From assembly GCA_028288165.1 (NCBI GenBank), contig JAQBOG010000017.1, forward strand, positions 1 to 64,000: a stretch of 64,000 nucleotides of DNA, given 5' to 3'. This document shows, in pieces, positions 35,610 to 45,900 of the stretch. The stretch comes from Sphingobacteriales bacterium. Lineage in GTDB: Bacteria > Bacteroidota > Bacteroidia > Sphingobacteriales > Sphingobacteriaceae. A program made the position numbers and the translations under genes. The notes under the pieces were generated by a model. The model made no database searches, was not told where the DNA came from, and worked only from the letters and a program-made list of their open reading frames with translations. The number at the start of each line of letters is the position of its first letter. The stretch's first letter is position 1.

Positions 35610-36719
35610 ATGAACGCTTATAAGTTGATATTATCCTTAGCAGGCCTGCTTCTTGTCGGCGCTGTCGTACTATTTTTTGCTGGAAATTTTGTGTTTGCCG
35701 GCCCTTTGCTCATTGCATTTTTTGTAGCGCTTGCCATAGGTTTTAGAGGTTATGAATTATTTAGAGGATTTTCATACACCATGATGATTTTTGCAGCGGT
35801 AACTACTGCCTTATGCTATCCTCAATATTTTTTAACAGTAGGTGATTACAAGCTAACTGGCCTAATTACGCCTCTTATTCAAATAATCATGTTTGGGATG
35901 GGTACTGAAATGGGCTTAAAAGACTTTTCTGGAGTAATAAAAATGCCTAAAGCGGTGCTTATAGGTTTAGCCGGGCACTTTACATTTATGCCGTTAGTAG
36001 GCTTTGCTCTTGCTAAAGCATTTAATTTTCCGCCCGAAATTGCTGCTGGTGTGGTATTAATTGGAAGCATGCCATGTGGTTTAGCTTCAAATGTAATGTC
36101 ATATTTGGCTAAAGCTAATTTGGCATTATCCATTACACTTACTGCCGTAGCAACTTTATTAGCTCCTTTTTTAACACCCATGTGGATGAAAATACTAGGG
36201 GGGCAATTTATAGAGGTAAATGCACTGGCAATGATGTTTGATATTGTAAAAATGGTCATCATCCCGATAGGTGCCGGATTAATTTTTAACCGCCTTTTCA
36301 AAGGGAAAATTGCTTGGCTTGATAAGGCGATGCCAATTTTATCAATGGTAGGCATAGCGCTAATTATTGTAGTTATAACCGCATCTGGCCGTAATAATTT
36401 ATTGCTAATTGGCCCTGCTTTAATACTTTGTGCCTTAATTCACAACACTACCGGTTACACATTCGGTTATTGGATGGGTCGTGCATTTAAGCTAAGTGAA
36501 CGTGATTGCAGAACCATTGCAATTGAAGTTGGGATGCAAAACGGTGGTCTTGCTTCAGGCTTAGCCAAAGAAATGGGCAAAGCAGCTACTCTCGGATTGG
36601 CTCCAGCTGTGTTTGGGCCGTTAATGAATATAACCGGTTCTATACTAGCATCTTACTGGCATAGAAAACCCATTGAAGATGATGTTACAGAAGACGATTT
36701 GCAATTGGCCGAGCATTAA
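35610..36719 (+). CDS. BASS-family sodium symporter (bile acid:Na+ symporter family)
   Basis: This 369-residue protein has about ten membrane helices. BASS features are GLITPLIQIIMFGMGTEMGL, VVLIGSMPCGLASNVMSYLA, ALSITLTAVATLLAPFLTPM and AIEVGMQNGGLASGLA. Members carry organic anions; plant BASS2 transports pyruvate. Given the exported dehydratase and RraA proteins upstream, import of pyruvate or another 2-keto acid is plausible but inferred. An intrinsic terminator lies 28 bases upstream, so it may have its own promoter. Confidence 0.92.
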   Translation: MNAYKLILSLAGLLLVGAVVLFFAGNFVFAGPLLIAFFVALAIGFRGYELFRGFSYTMMIFAAVTTALCYPQYFLTVGDYKLTGLITPLIQIIMFGMGTEMGLKDFSGVIKMPKAVLIGLAGHFTFMPLVGFALAKAFNFPPEIAAGVVLIGSMPCGLASNVMSYLAKANLALSITLTAVATLLAPFLTPMWMKILGGQFIEVNALAMMFDIVKMVIIPIGAGLIFNRLFKGKIAWLDKAMPILSMVGIALIIVVITASGRNNLLLIGPALILCALIHNTTGYTFGYWMGRAFKLSERDCRTIAIEVGMQNGGLASGLAKEMGKAATLGLAPAVFGPLMNITGSILASYWHRKPIEDDVTEDDLQLAEH

Positions 36720-36793
36720 GCTAATTAAAGCTAATCTAAAATTACAGGTCTCAAATCTAAACACTAATTATTGTCAGGTTAAAGACATCTCAA

Positions 36794-36846
36794 TAGGCAA
36801 TACTTACTACGCAATACTATTTACAATACTCACTACTTAGTACTAA
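36794..36846 (+). repeat. Short degenerate CAATACTTACTAC repeat
   Basis: The words GCAATACTTACTAC, GCAATACTATTTA, CAATACTCACTAC and TTAGTACT follow each other just before the NTF2-like gene. It is a small tandem simple repeat within the presumed promoter region. Confidence 0.4.
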
Positions 36847-36850
36847 AATA

Positions 36851-37279
36851 ATGAAAACCATTTTAAGCATATTATTCACCTTGGTGATTATCTCGACGGT
36901 AAAAGCACAAAGTAAAGGCGAAAAAAGCTTGGCCGCTGCGGTAGAAACGTTTAAGCTCGCCGTTATAAGCGCAGATCATAATTTACTAGAATCAATTACT
37001 GCAGACCAGCTCGTTTATGGGCACTCAAGTGGTAAGGTTCAAAATAAGATGGAGTTTGTAGAAGAAATCGTAAGCGGGAAACCTTTGGACTATATCACCA
37101 TTGAACTAAGCAATCAAACAATGAAGTTTTCAGGCAAAACAGCTGTGGTTCGCCACATTTTTAGTTCAGAAATAACGAATGCTGGCGTACCAGGAAATCT
37201 TAAAATAGGCAATATGCTTATTTGGCAAAAGCAACATGGTAAATGGAAATTACTCGCTAGGCAAGCTTACAAAATATAA
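36851..37279 (+). CDS. Secreted NTF2-like (SnoaL/DUF4440-type) protein
   Basis: This 142-residue protein has a signal peptide (ILSILFTLVIISTVKAQ) and an NTF2-like alpha+beta cone: LAAAVETFKLAVISADHNLL, LVYGHSSGKVQNKMEFVEE, NQTMKFSGKTAVVRHIF, MLIWQKQHGKWKLLARQAYK. Members are often small isomerase- or lyase-like proteins, or simply binding folds. It is the last gene on the same strand behind the symporter and may belong to the sugar-acid locus. The activity is unknown. Confidence 0.8.
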   Translation: MKTILSILFTLVIISTVKAQSKGEKSLAAAVETFKLAVISADHNLLESITADQLVYGHSSGKVQNKMEFVEEIVSGKPLDYITIELSNQTMKFSGKTAVVRHIFSSEITNAGVPGNLKIGNMLIWQKQHGKWKLLARQAYKI

Positions 37280-37326
37280 TGAAATGTCATGCTCAGCGGA
37301 TATGTCATACAGAGCGGAGTCGAAGC

Positions 37327-37410
37327 ATTGGGCGTTCGGGCGGGTCTTACATTGCAATCTTTTTGCGTAGGGGCAAAAAGGATTTTCACTACAACCCCTA
37401 ACGCAATAGC
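37327..37410 (+). repeat. Dispersed hairpin repeat A, copy 6
   Basis: Short form: GGGCGTTCGGGCGGGTC, GCAATCTTTTTGCGTAGGGG and CAAAAAGGATTTTCAC, then CAACCCCTAACGCAATAGC. It is preceded by TCATACAGAGCGGAGTCGAA, the word also found at 4092. Confidence 0.88.
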
Positions 37411-38002
37411 ATCTGGTTAAACTGTAGCTCCATTTAAATAATTAAACGTTAATACTTAATACTTATCCGATGTTGTCGTAATAATCTACCATATATCTAA
37501 AATCGACTAATGATTTATAAAGTGAAGGTCAGTTGTCTTTTGTCCAGTTGTGTTTAAAATTCATCACCTCCCCCTAATGGTTTTAAAAATCCCTTATAAA
37601 CAAATGCTGCTGGCACTTAAGTTGTGTCTATATGGATAAAACGGCATTATTGATTAACATTTGTTACCCTAAATAGCAACAATTGATTTTTAAATATTCT
37701 ATATTTTTAACAATCACATTGTATTTATGATTACAAATTGGTATAAAAGGTTAAAATACTATCATTAATTTATAGCCCTTTTATATAGGTTTGTTCCAAT
37801 ATCTAATTAACCCAGATCTACCAATCGAATTAATTATTAAGAGTTAAATTTTAAAAACCTGCTATTATTTACAGCTGTGCAAACCTTTGTGCACTAGTGC
37901 TTATTGCGCCAGATTTTACACGACATATACGTTAAAATTGGATATATATTTTAATTAAAATCTTAATTAACACAATAAATTAACTACTAATAACAAACCA
38001 AC
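37411..38002. other. Long AT-rich leader of the second susC
   Basis: About 590 bases without a gene. There is no ECF sigma or anti-sigma gene here, in contrast to the first SusC/SusD locus. It must contain the susC promoter and may hold a long 5' leader. No strong hairpin or consensus promoter was fixed by eye. Confidence 0.45.
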
Positions 38003-41000
38003 ATGATGAAAAATGTACTGTTCCTTATTAAGGACTGTATTTACAAAGGCTTAGTTATGAGCCTTGTATGTACTGTTTTAATGTGCCAGATATCCTATGC
38101 TCAGAGCAAAGTGATTTCTGGTAAAATAAGTGATGCATCTGGCCCGCTACCAGGTGTAAGTGTAATAGTAAAAGGTACCGAAACGGGTACATCAACGGAT
38201 GTGAATGGATTGTTTTCAATTTCTGCCCCTGAAAATGCTACGCTTGTAATTAGCTTTATTGGATATGGTAGGCAAGAAATCCAAGTTGGAAACAGAACGA
38301 CGGTAAATGTGAACATGGTATCTAATAATACTTCCTTATCTGAAGTAGTAGTAGTTGGTTACGGTACTCAAAGAAGGAAAGACGTTACTGGTGCCGTAAG
38401 TTCAGTTAGTGCCGAGCAGATTGCCAAAGTTCCTGTTACTCAATTAGATCAGGCATTGCAAGGTCGGTCTGCTGGGGTACAAGTAACTAACAACGACGGT
38501 GCTCCCGGAAGTAGTGTTACTGTTCTTATCCGCGGTGTTGGAAGTCTTGGAAACAACGATCCACTTTACGTAGTTGATGGTTATCCGATGACCGGAGGTT
38601 TAAACAATATCAACCCAAATGATATTGCCACAATGGACATACTAAAAGACGCATCTGCTACTGCTATATATGGTGTACGTGCATCAAATGGTGTGGTTAT
38701 TATTACTACGAAAAAGGGTAAAAGAGACGGTGTGCAGGTTTCTTTAGATGCGTACAGCTCAGCACAAAGCGAACCGAAAAAATATAAAGTGTTAGATGCA
38801 CAAACATGGGCGACCCTTGCCAATCAAACTTCCGGTTTTGATAAATTACCTGAATGGAGCAATCCTTCAACCCTTCACAATATCGATTGGCAGAATGAAG
38901 TATATCGTCCGGGTTTAAGACAAAACTACAACTTAGCATTACGTGGCGGAAATGAGAAAGTTCTGGCTGCATTTTCAGCAGGTTATTTTGACCAGAAAGG
39001 GGTAGTTCTGGGCTCATTTTTCAAAAGAATGAACCTGGGGATGAATATTGATTACAATGCTAATAAGTGGTTGAAGTCTTCATCAAGCGCAAAATTTTCC
39101 AGACGAAATGATCTAAATCCCTTTGGAACCGGTGCCCTGGCTACCTTAAGCGAGTTGATACCGACGATTGGAGGTAACAAACTAACGAATGAGGCGAAGG
39201 ATGCGAACAATAATTACGGTTTTTTTGATCCAATCAATACATATACCCGAAGCTGGAATAATCCTTTGTATGCTATTGAGACACCGGACAGAAAAAATTT
39301 GTCAAACTTCTTTTTAGGGAATACTTCACTAGAGGCTACTATAATAGATGGTCTTAAGCTCAAAACAAATTTGGGAGTAAACATAAGTGATTACTCCGGT
39401 TATAGCTTTGTTCCGTCGGACACACGATCATTGCAACAATATAATGTAGCCAGCCCTAATATCCTAAATACCTATTCTCAAAGTGCAAACAACACTTATG
39501 AACTGTTGTGGGAAAACACGCTTTCATACACGAAGACTTTCGGTAAACATGGTATAGATTTATTAGGTGGTGTTTCTCAGCAAGAAAACACCTACCGCGA
39601 GACGGGCGGTAATGGAAATGATTTGCCGAGCGATGAGATCAGAGATCTTTCACAGGTTAAAAACCTTGTTGCTTTTGGCAGACAGCAAAAGTTTTCCCTT
39701 GCTTCACAGTTTGGAAGGGTAAACTATAGATTTAATGATAGATACCTGGTGACAGCTACGATAAGACGAGATGGTTCTTCTAAATTTTATACAGGCAATA
39801 AGTACGGTATATTTCCGTCTGGTTCCATTGCATGGAGAGCTAAACAAGAATCTTTTCTTAAGAACGTAGAATTTTTATCTGATCTTAAATTTAGGGCAGG
39901 TTACGGTGAGGTTGGAAATGAAAGGGGCATCAGACCATTTCAGTATAAGGCGAGATACAGTTCAGGAGGTCCTGCCTCTTCAGGGTCTAATGTAGGTTAT
40001 CCGTTTGGTAATATTTTTCAATCCGGGTTGGCATACGTAAACATTGACAACACAGACCTTACTTGGGAAACTTCAAAACAAACTAATATTGGGTTAGATG
40101 CAGCTATTTTAAACAATCGCCTTACATTAACTCTTGATTATTACAGAAAAGACTCAAAAGACTTCTTGTTACAAATTCCGGTATCTTCTCAATCAGGTGT
40201 AACTCAGAAAGCGCAAAATGTGGGAAGTATCAGGAATCAAGGTTTAGAGATCGCTTTAAACTACACCCAGAAGGTAGAAGATTTCACCTATGGCGTGGGT
40301 TTTAACCTGACTACGGTTGATAATAAACTTTTAGATATCAGCAGAAGCCAAACTTCTATATTAAACCTTGTTAACTTAACTGCTCCTGCTAATGGATGGA
40401 ATCAGTTCAGCCGGACAAGTATCGGACAGTCTATTGGTGAGTTTTACGGATATGAAAGCTTAGGTATTTTCCAAACACAAGCAGAAATTGATGCCTTAAA
40501 TGCGAAGGCTCCCGATAGTCATTATCAAGGTACTCCCGGTCAACCTACTCAACCCGGCGACCGTAAGTTTAGAGACATCAATAATGATGGTCAGATAACT
40601 GCAGACGACAGAACAAGTCTTGGTAGTCCGATCGCTAAATTTTATGGTGGTGTAAACTTAGACCTTTCTTACAAAGCATTTGATTTCAACGCTTTCTTTT
40701 ATGGAAGTTATGGAAATAAAATATTCAATTATCAGGCTCGCAATTTGGAAAGTTTCCAGGCTCCAGGTTTTGTTGGAATCCAAAACGTGAGTGAGGAATA
40801 CTATAATAATCGCTGGACGCCTACAAACCCCTCAAACCGCTACGCCAGAGTTAACTACAACGATGATGTTAGTGCTAACAATGTGGCTTCGAGTGTGTAT
40901 GTTGAAGACGGCAGTTACCTTCGTTTAAGAAATGTAACAGTAGGTTATACTTTACCTGCAACACTGTCAAACAAGCTTGCAATAAGCAAGGTAAGACTAT

Positions 41001-41188
41001 ACCTTGCCGCACAAAATCTGTTTACTATTACTAAATACTCAGGTCTTGATCCGGAAATCGGTTTACCTACCGGGACTGATCCTAATAATAATAATGCTCA
41101 GTCGAGCAGCGCTACTGCTTCGGGTATAGATATAGGAACTTACCCGGCGTCAAAATTTTATACGCTAGGTTTAAACGTGACATTTTAA
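38003..41188 (+). CDS. SusC/RagA TonB-dependent transporter without STN domain
   Basis: This 1061-residue outer-membrane protein has a signal peptide (LVCTVLMCQISYAQ), a CarboxypepD_reg-like domain (about 38-110; VISGKISDASGPLPGVSVIV), the TonB-box region LSEVVVVGYGTQRRKDVTGA, a plug (LDQALQGRSAGVQV, ILKDASATAIYGVRASNG) and a barrel ending KFYTLGLNVTF. It lacks the STN domain of the other SusC, matching the absence of a FecI/FecR pair. Regulation is probably by another system. It is paired with the SusD gene 27 bases downstream. Confidence 0.96.
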   Translation: MMKNVLFLIKDCIYKGLVMSLVCTVLMCQISYAQSKVISGKISDASGPLPGVSVIVKGTETGTSTDVNGLFSISAPENATLVISFIGYGRQEIQVGNRTTVNVNMVSNNTSLSEVVVVGYGTQRRKDVTGAVSSVSAEQIAKVPVTQLDQALQGRSAGVQVTNNDGAPGSSVTVLIRGVGSLGNNDPLYVVDGYPMTGGLNNINPNDIATMDILKDASATAIYGVRASNGVVIITTKKGKRDGVQVSLDAYSSAQSEPKKYKVLDAQTWATLANQTSGFDKLPEWSNPSTLHNIDWQNEVYRPGLRQNYNLALRGGNEKVLAAFSAGYFDQKGVVLGSFFKRMNLGMNIDYNANKWLKSSSSAKFSRRNDLNPFGTGALATLSELIPTIGGNKLTNEAKDANNNYGFFDPINTYTRSWNNPLYAIETPDRKNLSNFFLGNTSLEATIIDGLKLKTNLGVNISDYSGYSFVPSDTRSLQQYNVASPNILNTYSQSANNTYELLWENTLSYTKTFGKHGIDLLGGVSQQENTYRETGGNGNDLPSDEIRDLSQVKNLVAFGRQQKFSLASQFGRVNYRFNDRYLVTATIRRDGSSKFYTGNKYGIFPSGSIAWRAKQESFLKNVEFLSDLKFRAGYGEVGNERGIRPFQYKARYSSGGPASSGSNVGYPFGNIFQSGLAYVNIDNTDLTWETSKQTNIGLDAAILNNRLTLTLDYYRKDSKDFLLQIPVSSQSGVTQKAQNVGSIRNQGLEIALNYTQKVEDFTYGVGFNLTTVDNKLLDISRSQTSILNLVNLTAPANGWNQFSRTSIGQSIGEFYGYESLGIFQTQAEIDALNAKAPDSHYQGTPGQPTQPGDRKFRDINNDGQITADDRTSLGSPIAKFYGGVNLDLSYKAFDFNAFFYGSYGNKIFNYQARNLESFQAPGFVGIQNVSEEYYNNRWTPTNPSNRYARVNYNDDVSANNVASSVYVEDGSYLRLRNVTVGYTLPATLSNKLAISKVRLYLAAQNLFTITKYSGLDPEIGLPTGTDPNNNNAQSSSATASGIDIGTYPASKFYTLGLNVTF

Positions 41189-41215
41189 ATAATATTTAAA
41201 ATAACAGTACAGATA

Positions 41216-42829
41216 ATGAAAATTAGAAATTATATAAGTATACTGGCGGTCGGACTAACAGTAATACTTCCTTCAAGTTGTAAAAAAAGTTTCTTGGATC
41301 AAAAGGATACGTCAAATCCAACAGAAGAAGTGCTATTTACTAAAGCTGCTGATGCGGTAGGGCTTGTAAACTCAATTTATGATACCTATCAAAATGCAGA
41401 TTTATTAAAAAAATCGCTTTGGTACTATGCCAACTTTCAGAGTCACGATTTTTTCAACTGGGGTAATGATAGGTTTTATAACACCTACGCAATTCCTTCT
41501 ACGTTTGGCGGGATCGGAGTTTTTTGGCAACGTTCTTACATCGGTATTGCAAGAGCTAACTCTGCTATCCCAATTATCGCTAAAATGAAGGAGAAGGGCA
41601 TTTTAACAAGCGAATTAGCTGATCGCCTTACAGGTGAGGTTTATTTTTTACGAGGAATGACTTATTACTATCTCGCATCCAGCTTTGGCGGTGTACCACT
41701 TGAATTAACAAGCGGGGCTAATGATGGTTTAAAGCCGAGAAGTACTGAAAGTGAGGTGTTTACACAAGTAGAATCAGATCTTATACAAGCTACTACTTTA
41801 TTGCCTTGGTCCTATCCAGAAACGGAAATTGGTAGAGCTTCAAAGGGTGCCGCACTAGGTTATTTGGGAGCTACACAAATGTGGTTGAAAAAATATACCG
41901 AAGCATTAGCATCATATGATCAGGTGGAAGGCAAGTATTCGTTACTACCTAATTTCATAGATGTACACGAAGCGGATAAAGAAAATAATGCTGAATCTAT
42001 ATTTGAGGTGCAATTTATAACGGCTGGTACTCAAAGTTGGGGAGCAGGTAATGAAGTAGCCTGGATCAGTACTTTTGGCATGCCAGAAGAGGTATCTAAT
42101 TTTGGCTATGATTACGGCAACAAAGGCTTGTATGATGGCTTTCAAGCAGGAGATCTTCGTAAAGTCGCTACTATCATCGGTCCCGGTGATACTCATCCGA
42201 GTCCAGGTATAATAGCGAGAGGTGGTATAAAATCTTATCCTTTGGTAATTGCCGGTTTTGCAAGTACAAACGCAGCTACAAAAGCGAAATATACTGGTGA
42301 AGATGGCAATATTATTAATACCGTTGGTACTGTAGCAAGACCGTGGGTTGGTTCAGATAATACTCAATTACGAACTGGTTACTATTGCGCAAAAATGTGG
42401 CGTGATCCTACACTTAATGGTAACTCCGGCAACTCTACCATTTTTGGTTCGCAAAATCAGATTCTTTTACGCTATAGCGAAGTTTTATTAAGTAAGGCAG
42501 AGTGCCAGATCAGAACTGGTGATGTGGCCGGAGGTTTAGCAACTTTAAAGCGAGTTAGAGACCGTGCCTTTGGTGGTAGTGCGCCCTTGGTTTACATGAG
42601 TGAGGGTAAGATTATAGCAGATCCTTTACAAATGGTTTACCATGAGTACAGACATGAACTGAGTGGTGAGTATTCAACTTTTTATAATTTGCGCAGAGCT
42701 GGTGTGGCTACTACATTTATTAAAGAAGTTTATCCGGACGCAGTTATTCCTCCAGGTCGTGAGCTTTATCCTATTCCTCAAACTGAAATAGGGCTTAATC
42801 CAAATCTGATACAAAATCCTGGATATTAA
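41216..42829 (+). CDS. SusD/RagB-type surface lipoprotein
   Basis: This 537-residue lipoprotein (lipobox ILPSSC) has SusD features: the N-terminal LDQKDTSNPTEEVLFTKAAD, LTGEVYFLRGMTYYYLASSF in the helical repeat region, ALGYLGATQMWLKKYTEALA, LLRYSEVLLSKAECQIRTGD and the C-terminal LYPIPQTEIGLNPNLIQNPG typical of RagB/SusD. It is co-transcribed with the preceding susC and ends at an intrinsic terminator. Confidence 0.96.
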   Translation: MKIRNYISILAVGLTVILPSSCKKSFLDQKDTSNPTEEVLFTKAADAVGLVNSIYDTYQNADLLKKSLWYYANFQSHDFFNWGNDRFYNTYAIPSTFGGIGVFWQRSYIGIARANSAIPIIAKMKEKGILTSELADRLTGEVYFLRGMTYYYLASSFGGVPLELTSGANDGLKPRSTESEVFTQVESDLIQATTLLPWSYPETEIGRASKGAALGYLGATQMWLKKYTEALASYDQVEGKYSLLPNFIDVHEADKENNAESIFEVQFITAGTQSWGAGNEVAWISTFGMPEEVSNFGYDYGNKGLYDGFQAGDLRKVATIIGPGDTHPSPGIIARGGIKSYPLVIAGFASTNAATKAKYTGEDGNIINTVGTVARPWVGSDNTQLRTGYYCAKMWRDPTLNGNSGNSTIFGSQNQILLRYSEVLLSKAECQIRTGDVAGGLATLKRVRDRAFGGSAPLVYMSEGKIIADPLQMVYHEYRHELSGEYSTFYNLRRAGVATTFIKEVYPDAVIPPGRELYPIPQTEIGLNPNLIQNPGY

Positions 42830-42847
42830 ATAAATTGGTTAATGAAT

Positions 42848-42881
42848 CAAAAGCGGCCTTGAGTAATCAAGGCCGCTTTTG
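42848..42881 (+). terminator. Strong intrinsic terminator after susD
   Basis: AAAAGCGGCCTTGA (42849-42862), loop GTAA, TCAAGGCCGCTTTT (42867-42880). A 14-bp perfect stem ending in TTTT, which could work in both directions because the other arm starts with AAAA. Confidence 0.9.
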
Positions 42882-42994
42882 TTAGTGAACTTTTACCCGC
42901 TTGATTTTGCTCAGCACAAGCTACTACCGAAAAACGCTATATTAATACCGGCCAAAAATAACCGGTTATGTGTTATCCTATAATTAAAGTTTCT

Positions 42995-45900
42995 ATGAAA
43001 CGCCTTCATTTGTATTTTTTAGCTGCAATACTTCTAGCATCTTGCCGTGATTCAACCCTGTTCGAAAAAATTTCTTCATCTCATTCCGGAATACGCTTTA
43101 ACAATAAAATAATTGAAACAGATTCAATAAACCCGCTTGATGTTGTGAACATTTATAACGGTGGTGGTGTTGGTGTTGGTGATTTCAATAACGATGGTTT
43201 AAAAGATCTATATTTCACAGGTAATCAGGTTCCATCGAAATTATACCTGAACAAAGGTGATTTTGAATTTGAGGACGTGACAGACAAGGCAGGTGTAAAC
43301 GGTGACGGAAAATGGGGAAGGGGTGTCGCTGTAATTGATATTAATAACGACGGGCTAGTCGACATTTATGTTTGCAACACCATTAGTCAAGATTCGGTAC
43401 AGAGGCATAATATATTGTATATAAATAAGGGGAAGGACAAGGACGGTATTCCTCATTTCGAGGATATGGCCCTGCAATATGGGCTTGAAGCCGGAACACA
43501 GTCCACCATGGCCAATTTTTTCGATTATGATAACGATGGTGATCTGGATATGTACCTTACGGTTAACAATGCATCAGATGATTATAATCCAAGTGTATTT
43601 GGTCCCTCTAAATCAAATTCGCCAAACCCTAGTAAGGGGTTATTATACCGTAATGATTGGAATAGCACTTTAAATCATCCTGAGTTTCATGATGTTTCTT
43701 TGGAAGCAGGTGTGGGTTTCGACGGTTTCGGGCACGCTGCCACTACAGTCGATTTTAATAGTGATGGCTGGATAGATATCTATGTATCAAATGATTTCAT
43801 TTCTGCCAATATTTTATACATCAATAATCACGATGGCACATTCACCAATCGCACGAAGGAGTATTTCAAACATACCTCCTACAATTCAATGGGGCAGGAT
43901 GTAGTAGATATTAATAACGACGGTTTGGCAGATGTAATTGAACTTGATATGAATCCGGAAGATAATTACCGCAAAAAAATGATTCTCGGGCCGAATAGCT
44001 ATCAGACCTACCAAAATTTTGCTGCTTACGGAATACAGTTCCAATATGTCCGAAACACGCTGCAGTTAAATCAAGGCCCTTCCGTAACCGAAAATGGAGT
44101 AACTGGAAATCCTGCTTTCAGCGAGATTAGTTTTTTAAGCGGGATTGCTCAAACAGACTGGAGCTGGACGCCGCTGGTAACAGATTTTGATAATGACGGC
44201 TACCGGGACATTATTATCACGAACGGATTCCCGAAAGATGTATCCGACCGTGATTTCATGGCTTATCGGGCCGGAGCATATTCTGTAGCCTCTAAAAAGG
44301 CGCTTCTCGAACAGATTCCTGAAGCCAAACTGCATAATTATGCCTATTTAAACAATGGAGATTTAACTTTTAAAGACGTTAGCACCAGCTGGGGATTAGA
44401 TATTCAGACATTTTCTAACGGTGCAGTTTATGCTGATCTGGATAATGATGGCGATATGGACATGGTTGTAAATAATATCAATGATGAAGCATTGATTTAT
44501 AAAAATACGTCACGAAATGATGAAAAAAAGCTGAGTGAGACTCATTATCTGCAGATAGGTTTTAGCGGCGATAAACAGAACATAAACGGTATCGGCGCCA
44601 TTTCCGAAATTTTTTATGATAAAAATAAACGCCAGGTTTATGAAAATAGCCCTTTCAGAGGTTATTTGTCTACTATAGCTCCCGATGCGCATTTCGGACT
44701 GGGCAAAATTAAGGTAATAGATTCTGTTATTATTCGCTGGCCTGGCGGGAAAAAACAAAAACTGGTTAACGTAAAAGCAGATCAAAAGCTAAAAGTACTG
44801 ATCGCCGATGCTAAAGAAACCTATACTTCTGGCCAGCCTGTAACTGTCGATAAGGCGCTTTTTAACGAAGTAACAGCCTCTCTGGGTCTCAATTATATTG
44901 ATAAAGACGATGATTTTATCGACTTTAATATTCAGAAACTACTGCCCCACAAACTCTCATCATATAGTCCGGCCCTTGCTGTGTCAGATATAGACCAGAA
45001 TGGTTTGTATGATATTGTTATTGGAGGAAATTCATTTCACCTGGCTCAGAAATTTTTGCAGCAGCCTGACGGTAAATTCAAGACTGAAGACCTTTACCCA
45101 GCACTGAAAGAATATACCGACTATAAAGACGAGGGAATGTTGTTATTTGATGCAAATGGCGATGAAATGCCCGATCTGTATATTGCTAGTGGAGGGTATA
45201 AGCATGAATCGGGAAATGCAAATTATCAGGATCGGTTTTATTTAAACGATGGTAAAGGTAATTTTACCCTTGATCAAAACGCATTACCAAAAAATTTAAC
45301 GAGCAAACTTTGTGTTCGGTCTATTGATTTTAATAAAGATGGGAAATTAGACCTTTTTGTTTCGGGCAGAGTCGACCCATGGAATTATCCAAAGCCTGTT
45401 TCGAGTTTTATTCTGCGGAATGATAGTAATAATAGGAAGGTAAAGTTCACAGATGTAAGCAGTGAAGTTGCCCCTGTACTGAAAAATATTGGGATGGTTT
45501 GTGATGCGTTGTTTACAGACTTTAATAATGACAATTGGCCTGATTTGGTATTAGCTGGTGAATTTATGCCGATAACATTCTTGCAAAACAATAAAGGGAA
45601 ATTGGTTAATACAACTGCCACTACAGGTATATCTAACCGCACTGGATTTTGGAATACCATCGTTGCTGGTGATTTTAGACATACTGGCAAAATCGATTAT
45701 ATTGTTGGAAATGTTGGTTTAAATACCTTTTATAAGGCAACTGAAAAATATCCTGTTTTCATGACCGGTAAAGATTTTGAAGGAAATGGTTCATATGCGG
45801 CCGTACCTTCTCTTTTTCTTCCGGATAAGAATGGTGAAATGAAAGAGTATCCAGCATTTGGGCGGGACGACATGATTAAGCAATTAATCAGCACTCGTAA

